Assembly (NCBI GenBank): GCA_905182655.1
Contig: CAJJCN010000057.1
Location: 1 to 64,000, forward strand
Direction of reading: 5' to 3'
Source of the DNA: Flammeovirgaceae bacterium UBA4465
GTDB lineage: Bacteria; Bacteroidota; Bacteroidia; Cytophagales; Cyclobacteriaceae
Length of the DNA stretch: 64,000 bases
This document shows, piece by piece, positions 29,073 through 38,124 of this stretch (positions are counted from its first letter, which is position 1; each line of letters begins with the position of its first letter). The translations under genes were made by a program, and so were the position numbers. Under the pieces are notes generated by a model. That model was not told where the DNA came from and ran no database searches. It saw only the letters and a list, made by a program, of their open reading frames with translations.

Positions 29073-31013
29073 TTATAAACTATTTATTATTTCAGGGTCT
29101 ACCCATTCCCCATTGTCTTTAATTAACTTCACAAGCTCATCTAATGCATTCGCAGTCGGCACTGCTTTTTTGATGACTTCTTGACCTTTATAGAGGGTGA
29201 TTTTACCTTTCCCTGATCCCACATAGCCATAATCTGCATCAGCCATTTCTCCAGGTCCATTTACAATACAGCCCATGATTCCTATTTTTATCCCTTTCAA
29301 ATGATCTGTCTTTTTTCGAATCATCGCCGTTGTTTCTTGTAAATCAAAAAGAGTTCTTCCACAAGATGGGCAGGAAATATATTCCGTTTTAGTTATTCTC
29401 GTACGCGCCGCCTGTAAGGTTCCAAAAACAGTTTCATTGATTATTTTAGTATCTAAATTATCCGCACTCATCAGCATACCATCTCCCAACCCATCAATGA
29501 ACAACCCTCCAAAATTAGTAGCTAAATTGATTCTGAATGCTGCTTCTGATAAACTACCAAAATCATATTTAAACACTACCGGTAGTTGAATGCCTGCCTT
29601 CATGAATTTTATCATAGCATTTCTTGAGCTATGAAATACGTTAGAGGCAAAAGATTCTAAAATAATAATGGATTGAGTTAAACCTTTGAGTTGATCTATG
29701 ATTTTATCCTCAATCGTATCCGCATTGATTTGAATAAAACTGAAATGATTCTCAACTTCTTTTAAATTAATTAATTGATTTTCTAACAAGAGTGGGTAAA
29801 TATGATCCTTTTCACTTAAAGTCTGAAACAAATCATAATTGACAATCTGCTTTAAACCATTAGGAAGCATAAAATCAAGCACATGATCTCCAGTATATAC
29901 ATAATCACACCCTAAATCATTCATACCCCATTTATCCAGTTCAGTCAAATAAAAATGCCCTACTGATTTCAAGCTTTTGATATCGATGGTTTTTTTGTCT
30001 GAAAAATCAGTGATTACACGAGGTACATTTTGTGCACCAAAGTTAACCACTTCAAACGTCTCCCTACGCGTATAGCGATAAGGATCTATAGGACTGTCAG
30101 TCATCGACGACAGATCTATTGCGTCCTTTCGCTCAATTAATTGATTGATCAATATTTTTGCAACGGGGGCTTCTGCTTCCGGAGCTTCGGTTAGAGATAC
30201 CCTAACGGTATCGCCTAATCCATCTTCCAAGAGCGTTCCTATACCTACCGCAGATTTGATTCTCCCATCTTCTGCCTCTCCCGCTTCTGTTACTCCTAAA
30301 TGCAAAGGATAAGATTGCAATCCTTCACCTTTAAGCTTAGCCACGAGCAAGCGATAGGCTTGGACCATTACTTGGGGATTGCTTGACTTCATTGAAAGCA
30401 CCAAGTCAAAATAATTTAAATCCTCACAGATGCGGATAAATTCGAGCGCTGATTCAACCATACCTAGAGGCGTATCTCCATATCTACTTAAGATTCTATC
30501 AGATAAAGATCCATGATTGGTCCCTATCCTCATAGCTGTGCCATATTCCTTGCAAATACTTACTAGTGGTGAGAACTTGTCTCGAATACGATCTAATTCT
30601 GCCTGATAGGTATCCTCAGTATAATCTAGGGTTGCAAATTTTTTCTTGTCCGCATAGTTACCTGGATTTATGCGGACCTTCTCTACGATTCTAGCGGCAA
30701 GCTCAGCCGCATTTGGAGTGAAGTGAATATCAGCAATCAGCGGTGTCTGAAATCCCTTTTCTCTAAGTGAGTCCTTAATCTCTGCCAAGTTTTTTGCCTC
30801 CTTAATACTTGGCGCAGTAATTCGAACATAATCACAGCCTGACTCAATCATTCTGATACATTGATCCACAGAACCTTTGGTGTCCATCGTATCAATGGTA
30901 GTCATTGATTGCACGCGTATAGGAAAGGATCCTCCCATCGGCACTTCACCAATGTTTACCACACGTGTGAGCCTTCTTTCATAGTTAGTTAGGCTTTTAG
31001 TATAATAGGTCAT
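29073..31013 (-). CDS. ispG: 4-hydroxy-3-methylbut-2-enyl-diphosphate synthase, long form
   Basis: Iron-sulfur enzyme of the MEP isoprenoid pathway converting MEcPP to HMBPP. The N-terminal TIM barrel shows PIRVQSMTTIDTMDTKGSVD and PLIADIHFTPNAAELAA with VRINPGNYAD. The C-terminal [4Fe-4S] domain has CPSCGRTLFDLQ and the later MGCIVNGPGEMADADYGYVG. At 646 residues it has the ~250-residue insertion domain between the two (around 270-520), as in Bacteroidota, Chlamydia and plants. It lies between an SDR gene and the small TM protein in a compact unit. Confidence 0.96.
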   Translation of the reverse strand: MTYYTKSLTNYERRLTRVVNIGEVPMGGSFPIRVQSMTTIDTMDTKGSVDQCIRMIESGCDYVRITAPSIKEAKNLAEIKDSLREKGFQTPLIADIHFTPNAAELAARIVEKVRINPGNYADKKKFATLDYTEDTYQAELDRIRDKFSPLVSICKEYGTAMRIGTNHGSLSDRILSRYGDTPLGMVESALEFIRICEDLNYFDLVLSMKSSNPQVMVQAYRLLVAKLKGEGLQSYPLHLGVTEAGEAEDGRIKSAVGIGTLLEDGLGDTVRVSLTEAPEAEAPVAKILINQLIERKDAIDLSSMTDSPIDPYRYTRRETFEVVNFGAQNVPRVITDFSDKKTIDIKSLKSVGHFYLTELDKWGMNDLGCDYVYTGDHVLDFMLPNGLKQIVNYDLFQTLSEKDHIYPLLLENQLINLKEVENHFSFIQINADTIEDKIIDQLKGLTQSIIILESFASNVFHSSRNAMIKFMKAGIQLPVVFKYDFGSLSEAAFRINLATNFGGLFIDGLGDGMLMSADNLDTKIINETVFGTLQAARTRITKTEYISCPSCGRTLFDLQETTAMIRKKTDHLKGIKIGIMGCIVNGPGEMADADYGYVGSGKGKITLYKGQEVIKKAVPTANALDELVKLIKDNGEWVDPEIINSL

Positions 31014-31056
31014 ATGATCTTCTCACGTTATAAATTCAACTGTACAATATTTACTA

Positions 31057-31752
31057 CTATAAGTCTCCAAGTTGGGGTCTGATTAATAAATCTTCTACCA
31101 CTGTACGATCACTTAAGCTGTAAGTCGCCCAAATAAGATCTGCCACATCTTCAGACTTGATAAATCGCTCTTCAGGAAGGTCAACACCCGCCCAGCTAGA
31201 AGTGAACGTGGCGCCTGGCAATACTGCCGTAACTTTAATATTATCTTTCTTGAGTTCTTCCCGCAATACCTTCGTCATCCCATACAAAGCAAATTTAGAA
31301 ATACTGTAGGATCCTCCATTAGCATAAGCGGTAAGGCTTGCAATGGAACACATATTGAAAATATAACCCTTCTTTACAGATTTCATTTTAGGCAAAATAG
31401 CTCTTGTTAAATGGTATGCACTGTAAAGATTGGTATTAATCATCGCTTCCAAGGCTCCATCAGCTTCCTCATCAATCATACCCGGTGTGAATACCCCCGC
31501 GTTGTTGATCAATACCTCGGGAATACCTAAATCGTTAATGAACTTACCAAATTTTAAAACCTCTTCCTTAATAGATACATCAACAGCCAAAATGGATACT
31601 TTTACACCATACTTTATCTCAATGTCTTCTTTAAGTAAAATCAATTTTTTCTGATTTCTCGCACAAGTGATAATATTAAACCCATTTTCGGCAAATCGAT
31701 GAATAATTGATTTGCCAATTCCTTCTGTTCCTCCAGTAACTACACAATACAT
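31057..31752 (-). CDS. Short-chain dehydrogenase/reductase
   Basis: A 231-residue NAD(P)-dependent oxidoreductase of the classical SDR family. The cofactor motif is VVTGGTEGIGKS, followed by LINNAGVF, the catalytic Ser region IFNMCSIAS and the YSISK catalytic Tyr-Lys pair. The cofactor-binding Arg after strand 2 (CARNQKK) suggests NADP(H). The substrate cannot be assigned; it resembles 3-oxoacyl-ACP reductase-like members. It is the first gene of the SDR-ispG-small TM set (43 bp before ispG) and divergent from mlaE. Confidence 0.88.
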   Translation of the reverse strand: MYCVVTGGTEGIGKSIIHRFAENGFNIITCARNQKKLILLKEDIEIKYGVKVSILAVDVSIKEEVLKFGKFINDLGIPEVLINNAGVFTPGMIDEEADGALEAMINTNLYSAYHLTRAILPKMKSVKKGYIFNMCSIASLTAYANGGSYSISKFALYGMTKVLREELKKDNIKVTAVLPGATFTSSWAGVDLPEERFIKSEDVADLIWATYSLSDRTVVEDLLIRPQLGDL

Positions 31753-31796
31753 ATTTTCCTCATTCTACTTATCTAACAACAAATTTCAATAAAAAT

Positions 31797-31825
31797 AACT
31801 CCATTTTTCAATAAAAAATGGAGTT
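31797..31825. repeat. Perfect 12-bp hairpin between divergent SDR and mlaE genes
   Basis: Arms AACTCCATTTTT and AAAAATGGAGTT with a 5-nt loop, ending 30 bases before the mlaE ATG. It looks like a compact bidirectional terminator stem but sits between two divergent starts. It is therefore either a leader hairpin of mlaE, an insulator between the divergent transcripts, or an operator. Confidence 0.5.
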
Positions 31826-31855
31826 TTAAAAGGATATAGTTAAATTCGATGATTA

Positions 31856-32587
31856 ATGAGAAGTTTAGGCAAATATGTCATTTTTATGGGGAGTCTCTTT
31901 ACTCGGAGAGAAACTTTCAGCACTTATATAAGTCTGATTACACAAGAATGTATTAATGTAGGATATAACTCCCTTTTTATAGTAGGGATTGTATCCATTT
32001 TCATGGGTGCTGTGACAACTATCCAAACAGCATTCAACTTGGTCAATCCATTTATACCTGATTACGTTATCTCACTCGTGGTGCGGGATATGGCTATTCT
32101 AGAGCTCTCTCCAACCATCATAGCTATTATTTTTGCAGGTAAAGTCGGTTCAAGTATCGCTGGAGAATTGGGAACCATGCGGATTACCGAACAAATTGAT
32201 GCCTTAGAAGTTATGGGAATCAATGCCAGCTCCTACTTGGTTTTACCCAAAGTGATCGCATGCGTTATAATGTATCCCATGTTGGTCATATTATCTATTT
32301 TTTTAATCCTATTAGGAGGTTATTTGGCAGGTACCCTTACTGGGATTCTCACATCGGTAGATTATCTCTATGGAATACGTTATGAATTCATCGCGTTCAA
32401 TATCACATTTGCCGTAATCAAGGCATTGGTTTTCTCCTTTTTAATTGCCTCAATTTCTTCTTACAAAGGCTTCTTTACTACTGGAGGATCTTTAGAGGTA
32501 GGTAAGGCTTCAACCTCAGCGGTTACCAATAGTTGTATTGCCGTTCTTCTGGCAGATTATGCACTTGCTCAGCTCTTGATGGGATGA
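31856..32587 (+). CDS. MlaE-family ABC transporter permease
   Basis: A 243-residue permease of the MlaE/YrbE family, part of an MCE-type lipid transporter that moves phospholipids between membranes. The sequence has the family pattern: an N-terminal amphipathic segment, SIFMGAVTTIQTAFNL, ELSPTIIAIIFAGKVGSSIA and the ELGTMRITEQIDALEVMGIN cytoplasmic loop that couples to the ATPase, then three more membrane helices. It overlaps the ATPase gene by 4 bp. No MCE-domain substrate-binding protein gene follows in this window. Confidence 0.92.
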   Translation: MRSLGKYVIFMGSLFTRRETFSTYISLITQECINVGYNSLFIVGIVSIFMGAVTTIQTAFNLVNPFIPDYVISLVVRDMAILELSPTIIAIIFAGKVGSSIAGELGTMRITEQIDALEVMGINASSYLVLPKVIACVIMYPMLVILSIFLILLGGYLAGTLTGILTSVDYLYGIRYEFIAFNITFAVIKALVFSFLIASISSYKGFFTTGGSLEVGKASTSAVTNSCIAVLLADYALAQLLMG

Positions 32588-33333
32588 TAGAAATCAATAA
32601 CATATCAAAATCATTTAAGGGAAAGCAAATTCTTTTTGATATATCAGGGACCTTTCATAAAGGGAAAAATAATTTAATCATTGGGGCCAGTGGTACAGGG
32701 AAAAGTGTCCTACTAAAAAACATAGTAGGACTCATCAATCCTGACCAAGGTGATGTTAAGTATGACAACCGATCTTTCATCAATGGGTCTAAACAAGATC
32801 GCAAACAAATAAGACGAGAAATAGGTATGCTTTTTCAGGGTGGTGCCTTATTTGATAGCAAAAACATAGAAGAGAATGTAAAATTTCCACTTGACGTTCT
32901 TACAGATATGCCTGAAGATGAAAAAATAGATCGGGTTAACTTTTGTCTTGAACGGGTCGGTTTGGTTAATATTAATAAAAAAATGCCCTCTGAAATAAGT
33001 GGGGGTATGAAAAAACGTGTCGGAATAGCTCGGGCTATTGTGAATAAACCCAATTATCTTTTTTGTGACGAACCTAATAGCGGTTTAGACCCACAGACTG
33101 GCATAAAAATAGATAATCTTATTAAAGAAATCACCGCTGAGTACTTAATTACAACGATTGTCGTGACCCATGACATGAACTCAGTGATTGAAATGGGTGA
33201 TCATATTATGTTCCTCTTGGAAGGAAAAAAACTTTGGGAAGGTGCCAATGACCAAATTACAAAATCAGATTTGAAAGAATTAAATGACTTTGTCTTTGCT
33301 ACCAAATTAATGAAGGAAATGTATCTGAGATAA
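32584..33333 (+). CDS. MlaF-family ABC transporter ATP-binding protein
   Basis: A 249-residue ATPase partner of the upstream MlaE permease. Walker A is GASGTGKS, the Q-loop is GMLFQGGALFDS, the signature is ISGGMKKRVGIARA and Walker B is YLFCDEPNSGLDP, with a switch His in VTHDMNS. The double-G substitution before ALFDS and the MKKRVGIARA form are typical of the Mla/Ttg2A group. I moved the start from the track position 32533 to ATG 32584 (MIEINNISKSF): this gives the standard length and a 4-bp ATGA overlap with mlaE. The convergent histidine kinase gene ends 14 bp after its stop. Confidence 0.93.
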   Translation: MIEINNISKSFKGKQILFDISGTFHKGKNNLIIGASGTGKSVLLKNIVGLINPDQGDVKYDNRSFINGSKQDRKQIRREIGMLFQGGALFDSKNIEENVKFPLDVLTDMPEDEKIDRVNFCLERVGLVNINKKMPSEISGGMKKRVGIARAIVNKPNYLFCDEPNSGLDPQTGIKIDNLIKEITAEYLITTIVVTHDMNSVIEMGDHIMFLLEGKKLWEGANDQITKSDLKELNDFVFATKLMKEMYLR

Positions 33334-33347
33334 GTAATCTTATAAAG

Positions 33348-36300
33348 TTATGCCCTAGGCATAGTAATAAAGAAAGTCGTGCCCACCTCCTTTTTGGTCT
33401 CAAACCAAATATCCCCCCCTGCTTGTTCTACACCTTTCTTTGCAAATGCAAGCCCTATTCCTGTTCCATTCTCCTTAGTCGTAAAATAAGGCTTAAAAAT
33501 GTCAGCCCTATTCAAGTCCGAAATTCCTTGACCTTTATCTTTGATGGATAAAAGTAATTTATTGGCTTTAACCTGTAACAATACCTCTATGTAACCCGGC
33601 TTTTCAATATGTGATTGAACGGCATTTATGATCAGGTTATTTAAAATTTGCCGCATGAGATCAAGGTCCGCATGTACCATCACATCATCTGTTATTTCTA
33701 GATGACTTTGCAAATCATCTGAAGCATAGAGGGATAAAGTTTCTCTTACTAATTTAGAAAAATTGAATACCTCATTATGAGGCGCGGGCAGTTGGGCAAA
33801 AGAAGAAAATGAATCCGCGATAGAGGATAAATTATCAATCTGTCCAAGTAATGAGTTAAGCACTTCGTAATGAGCCTCTGAGTCATTCATGGCTCTCTGC
33901 ATCTGTTGGATCTTTAGCTTCATCGGAGTTAATGGATTTTTAATTTCATGGGCCACTTGCTGTGCAAGTTCTCTCCAGGCAGTCTCCTTTTGAATTTTAG
34001 CCAATTCGTTTTTACTCTGATCCAACTTAGCCAACATTTGATTGTATTCAAAAACAAGCATTCCAATTTCGTCCTTTTCTTTATAAGATAATGGAGCGAT
34101 CTCTTCTGACATAAATTGAGTTCTTCTCATGCGTTCAGCAATCATCTTAATGGGCTTGATAATACCCTTCATTCCATAATTACCAACCAATAGCGTCAAG
34201 ATAAAAATAGTAGTGAAAAATACCATAAAATTATTAAATACCTCAATTTGTTGATCGTTGACATGATTTTTGGAATCGAAAAATGGCAGGGCAAGAATAC
34301 CCATTAATTCATTTATTTCATCTCCATAAACGGCAACATACACCGTTTTGAATTTAACACCTGCTAGGTTTTCTTCTATGATCTTTGTTTGGCCACGGCC
34401 TTTGATAATGTGCTCAAATGCCATTGGATGAATCTTTTTTGATAAGATCTTTTGAGCAAAAATGTCTTCGGCACTTGATCCTAACATCTGACCTGTGGCT
34501 CCATACAGGGTAATGTCACTTCGAGATAAATTAGATATTTCAATGATTTTTTGAATCAACTGATACTTATTGGTATTATTGTTTAGAAATAAGGCTAAGT
34601 CTTGTTTGAAGTTTTGAGCGATATTCACTCCTTTCTTTTGATGGCTTCTATTAATTTCAGCACGGTAAGACGAGGTTAATTGAGATAATATGAGCACACT
34701 GACAATGGCTGTAGGGATAAGAAATGAAAGACCTACATAAAGTTGAATTTTATTAGTTAAACTGAAACTTTCAATGGGTCTAAGTCTGGTGATTATGAAA
34801 AAAACAGATCCAAAGAAAAACAAACTGAGAATAAAAATAAAAGCAATGTTCGCGAAAATAGCATAATTGCTATAAGCGCTGGATACGACCATTAAGATGC
34901 GACCTTCTTGGATTTCTGTCAAATAGACCTGATGATTCCATTGAATACATTCACCAAGATCATTTAAATTAGGACAGACCTCTGATAGTTTTAGAGGAAA
35001 TTTATAATTGCCCAATTGATGCGTAAGCTCCCCGTTTTGATAAATGCCATAATCATGATTTTTAACTTTTTGGGAATTATCGTTTTTGGCTTCGAAGAAG
35101 GAGGAAAATACGGTTTGGGTTAAGCGTTTCTTTTTAGTGTATTCTATGATAATATCTCCTGGGTTCGATGTGGACAAAATAGGAATAACTACGTAATACT
35201 TATGATATCCATTTTCAACCATGGGTACAGAGTAAATATTCTCAAAAGCGGTGGTGTTTGCCTTCCGTAAGAAATCTTTAGAAAAAAATATTCCTTCTGT
35301 TCTAGTGAAGCCATAAGAATCCCCGTCAACGTTTAATAAATAGGTCTTCATCGCATATTTATCAAGATAAGAAGCTTGCAACTCTCTAATTCGATCATGA
35401 ATAACCCGTGTAGCAAGCAGTTCATTTTTAAACCTTAATGAGATGATGGGATCCTTTTTTATTTTTTCGGCTAGCCTACTGATAAAATACTCCCCTATCG
35501 AATCAGTCGCTGTTTGTATTTTAATGGCAAACTCCTGTTTCTGAACTAATGCGGATTGATTGTGGGATTTCAATATTACCCGAGCATTAAGAATTCCTAC
35601 GAATACAGCAATCAACATTAAATAAAAAAGAGTGATGTATTTAGGCTTACTTAATTGAAAAGAACAGCTTGTGAAAAACATGACGCCCCAAACCATCAAC
35701 TGAGGGACTAAGATGTCCCATTGACCTCCAAAAGGGCCAATAGAATAGGTCAGTAATAAGATAACCACATACGCTAAATGCTGTGGAAAGATATAGGCCT
35801 TTATAAAAAACTTGTAAAAAATATGATTCAAAAAGAAATAACAAGAGGATAATACCATCAAAAGAATGTAGAACATGATCCGATGATTACTGAATAGTAC
35901 CGATTCTGTAATGTCTAAATTAACTTGACTGTAATGGGCAATTAACTCAATTCCATAAAACAATAAATGGGCGTTAATTATCGAACATAAGAAAGAAAAA
36001 ACAATAGTGATGGTTCTGAATCTAGCGATCGTCAGTTCAACCACTTGCTTGGACTTAAATAAGGCAGCGGTAAGCTTAAATAGTATGATAAATAAAAATA
36101 AAAAAAAGAAAAGTAATTGTTCAAAATTGAGGGAAATAAGATCAGGAATTAATATAAATTCAAAAAGGGTAAATGAACGAATTCCTCCCATATGCATCAA
36201 AATAAAATACGCGATCCAAAAGCAAAATGACATCACCAAAACCCATAAATAACCCTCCGATGATTTTACTGCTAAAAAGTTAAAAACTAAGTTGATCGTA

Positions 36301-36920
36301 TAAAATACAGTGAATACAATAATCAAAAGCCATACTAAGTTTAGCTCAGAAATAGCTGATGGGCTATTCTCTACTGTCAATTTTAATAAGACTTTATCGT
36401 CGTAACTGACCGGGAATCCATTAACACTGAAGCCAATATTTAACGCTGAAAATAAATCTTCATTAAATACGGTGACAGATTCATTATCTCTAGAAACAAA
36501 GGTTGAAGCAATAGGAATGATGGAGTATAGTTCAAATAAGGCGCCAGAAACTTCCTGCTTTGCCACCCTAAGGCAAATAACACTTATATTTTCATTTGAA
36601 AAAAAAACAACTGTCTCCGCTGTCTTGATATGTTCATATGCGGGGAAGTAGGCATTGGAATTCCAAAAAATAAGATCCCCATCTCGGTAACCATAGGTGG
36701 GATAATTTGGATTAAAAGACTGTGGCAGATCCGCATCATTTTGATGCATAGATTGATCTAAAAAAAATTGAAGAGCCGTCAACTGATCGCTGATAACCGA
36801 GGAGATCTTATGATTTATTTCACGAGAAACCTGCCCCTCCTTACCCGTATTTAACCAATAGGCTATTATACCAGCACTAAAAAACCATAAAACAGCTATT
36901 TTGATTAATCGTAAGCGCAT
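33348..36920 (-). CDS. Very large membrane sensor histidine kinase (NtrY-like C-terminus)
   Basis: A 1190-residue sensor kinase. One N-terminal TM (7-23) is followed by an extracytoplasmic region of ~170 residues, a block of about eight hydrophobic helices (roughly 195-460), a second extracytoplasmic region, more TMs, a third periplasmic segment, a last TM (IFILTLLVGNYG) and a HAMP linker. The kinase core has the H-box AQQVAHEIKNPLTPMK (His ~991), the N-box ILNNLIINAVQSH (~1094) and G-boxes DKGQGIS and NGTGIGLAFAKKG. The HEIKNPLTPMKL form is like NtrY-type kinases. No response regulator is adjacent. It is 26 bp downstream of the DUF983 gene, co-directional with the respiratory block, and could be its last gene. 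Confidence 0.88.
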   Translation of the reverse strand: MRLRLIKIAVLWFFSAGIIAYWLNTGKEGQVSREINHKISSVISDQLTALQFFLDQSMHQNDADLPQSFNPNYPTYGYRDGDLIFWNSNAYFPAYEHIKTAETVVFFSNENISVICLRVAKQEVSGALFELYSIIPIASTFVSRDNESVTVFNEDLFSALNIGFSVNGFPVSYDDKVLLKLTVENSPSAISELNLVWLLIIVFTVFYTINLVFNFLAVKSSEGYLWVLVMSFCFWIAYFILMHMGGIRSFTLFEFILIPDLISLNFEQLLFFFLFLFIILFKLTAALFKSKQVVELTIARFRTITIVFSFLCSIINAHLLFYGIELIAHYSQVNLDITESVLFSNHRIMFYILLMVLSSCYFFLNHIFYKFFIKAYIFPQHLAYVVILLLTYSIGPFGGQWDILVPQLMVWGVMFFTSCSFQLSKPKYITLFYLMLIAVFVGILNARVILKSHNQSALVQKQEFAIKIQTATDSIGEYFISRLAEKIKKDPIISLRFKNELLATRVIHDRIRELQASYLDKYAMKTYLLNVDGDSYGFTRTEGIFFSKDFLRKANTTAFENIYSVPMVENGYHKYYVVIPILSTSNPGDIIIEYTKKKRLTQTVFSSFFEAKNDNSQKVKNHDYGIYQNGELTHQLGNYKFPLKLSEVCPNLNDLGECIQWNHQVYLTEIQEGRILMVVSSAYSNYAIFANIAFIFILSLFFFGSVFFIITRLRPIESFSLTNKIQLYVGLSFLIPTAIVSVLILSQLTSSYRAEINRSHQKKGVNIAQNFKQDLALFLNNNTNKYQLIQKIIEISNLSRSDITLYGATGQMLGSSAEDIFAQKILSKKIHPMAFEHIIKGRGQTKIIEENLAGVKFKTVYVAVYGDEINELMGILALPFFDSKNHVNDQQIEVFNNFMVFFTTIFILTLLVGNYGMKGIIKPIKMIAERMRRTQFMSEEIAPLSYKEKDEIGMLVFEYNQMLAKLDQSKNELAKIQKETAWRELAQQVAHEIKNPLTPMKLKIQQMQRAMNDSEAHYEVLNSLLGQIDNLSSIADSFSSFAQLPAPHNEVFNFSKLVRETLSLYASDDLQSHLEITDDVMVHADLDLMRQILNNLIINAVQSHIEKPGYIEVLLQVKANKLLLSIKDKGQGISDLNRADIFKPYFTTKENGTGIGLAFAKKGVEQAGGDIWFETKKEVGTTFFITMPRA

Positions 36921-36946
36921 CTACGACTAAATTAAAGGAAACGAAA

Positions 36947-37333
36947 CTAACTAGTTCTCAAACTATCATCATATTTCACTCTCCCAAATAAATGTAGATA
37001 TATGATCCTTGAAAAACGGTAATTAAACGGGTAGAATATAATGGATAGTACGATCACTGTAGTGATATAAACTTTTGATTCGGGGTCATCAAAAAAGACA
37101 AATAAAATAATCGTAACGGCCGCGAATATGCCAACTGAAAAAATATAACTTATGTATAAAGCTCCATAAAAGAAACCAGGTTCCACTTCGTAGTCCAAAT
37201 TACAATTAGGGCAACGTGGATTCATTTTTGTGAAATTATTAAAAGTGAAAACTGATGTTTTGAATATGTTACCATCCCTGCACCTTGGACAGCGTCCATT
37301 AAAAACTGCTGACGACCTTGTTTTTTTTACCAT
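36947..37333 (-). CDS. DUF983 zinc-ribbon membrane protein
   Basis: A 128-residue protein of the DUF983 family. Two Cys pairs (RCPRCRDGNIF and NPRCPNCNLDYE) form a likely zinc ribbon, followed by GFFYGALYISY and two membrane helices. DUF983 genes are commonly near cytochrome oxidase genes; an assembly role is suspected by context only. Its start overlaps the upstream small Cys protein by 35 bp in another frame. Confidence 0.85.
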   Translation of the reverse strand: MVKKTRSSAVFNGRCPRCRDGNIFKTSVFTFNNFTKMNPRCPNCNLDYEVEPGFFYGALYISYIFSVGIFAAVTIILFVFFDDPESKVYITTVIVLSIIFYPFNYRFSRIIYLHLFGRVKYDDSLRTS

Positions 37334-37553
37334 TCAAATAAAAGTACTTATACCACAAGACAAAGACAAACATGATCAATACGTAAGGAGCTGAAAACAG
37401 GTAAATGATGCCTAAATTAAGGCCCACTGCCAAGTCTACATCTCCATGACTCACATTATTGACGACCTGTGTCCGACACATCACACACTGCGCATTGATT
37501 ATTTGGGTACTTAGAAGACCCATTGCAAGAAATACAAATTTTTTCGCTTTCAT
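37299..37553 (-). CDS. Small secreted/membrane Cys protein in the oxidase cluster
   Basis: An 84-residue protein with a signal peptide or first TM (KKFVFLAMGLLSTQIINAQ), a CVMCRTQV motif right after the predicted cleavage site, a conserved-looking DVDLAVGLNLGIIYLFSAPY and one C-terminal membrane helix. The CxxC on the periplasmic side invites a metal or thiol role in oxidase assembly, which is inference. It lies 4 bp after the DUF420 gene and overlaps DUF983 by 35 bp. Similar small proteins occur at this position in Bacteroidota. Confidence 0.7.
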   Translation of the reverse strand: MKAKKFVFLAMGLLSTQIINAQCVMCRTQVVNNVSHGDVDLAVGLNLGIIYLFSAPYVLIMFVFVLWYKYFYLNGKKNKVVSSF

Positions 37554-37557
37554 TTCA

Positions 37558-38124
37558 TCAATGCATATAATAAGGACTTACCATCAAGTATACAATGACC
37601 CCTGTCATAGAAACATAAAGCCAAATGGGAAAAGTAAACTTAACTATTTTTTTATGTTCTTCTATTCTTGCGTTGAGAGAATAAAAGAAAGAGGTCAATA
37701 CAAGAGGTATCACAATAACCGATAATACGATATGGGATATCAGTATCCCCACATACACTGGTCTACTTATGCTCACCAGCACACTTTCATCCTCTGACAG
37801 CATTCCATCACCATTGATATCTCCAAAGATGGTGGTGGTAGCAGAAGAATGGTATAAAACATAAGTTAATAAAAATATAGCCCCTAAACTGAATCCAGCA
37901 GTCATCAACGCTTGATGCCATTTGATGTTTTTATTTTTAATAGCGATCAGCGCTCCAATAAGTAAGAGGCTCGTCGATGTATTCAAGAACGCATTAAAAG
38001 CCGGTATATGATAAACCCAATCACCCAAATCTAGTTTAGCAGGAAAAAATAATAAGAAGGCCACCAATAAAGGAACGACCACAGATACGATCCTTATTAA
38101 AACTAAATAATTTTTATTGTTCAT
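37558..38124 (-). CDS. DUF420 membrane protein, oxidase-associated
   Basis: A 188-residue protein with five hydrophobic segments matching the DUF420 family, relatives of which (CtaM-type) help make active heme-copper oxidase. Family-like pieces are HIPAFNAFLNTSTSLLLIGA, WHQALMTAGFSLGAIFLLTY and HIVLSVIVIPLVL; the His residues in these helices are candidates for heme or metal contact. An unusual loop FGDINGDGMLSEDESVLVSI resembles a calcium-binding dockerin/EF-type DxNxDG loop. It overlaps the SCO-like gene by 4 bp. Confidence 0.85.
   Translation of the reverse strand: MNNKNYLVLIRIVSVVVPLLVAFLLFFPAKLDLGDWVYHIPAFNAFLNTSTSLLLIGALIAIKNKNIKWHQALMTAGFSLGAIFLLTYVLYHSSATTTIFGDINGDGMLSEDESVLVSISRPVYVGILISHIVLSVIVIPLVLTSFFYSLNARIEEHKKIVKFTFPIWLYVSMTGVIVYLMVSPYYMH

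Noticed and set aside
32533-32583. N-terminal extension of the MlaF ORF
   Set aside because: The added residues (MYCRSSGRLC) are the other-frame reading of mlaE; ATG 32584 gives the standard ATPase start and a normal ATGA overlap.
33350-33362. Near-palindrome ATGCCCTAGGCAT at the mlaF/kinase convergent ends
   Set aside because: Short, within the kinase's last codons and without a T-run; probably chance.
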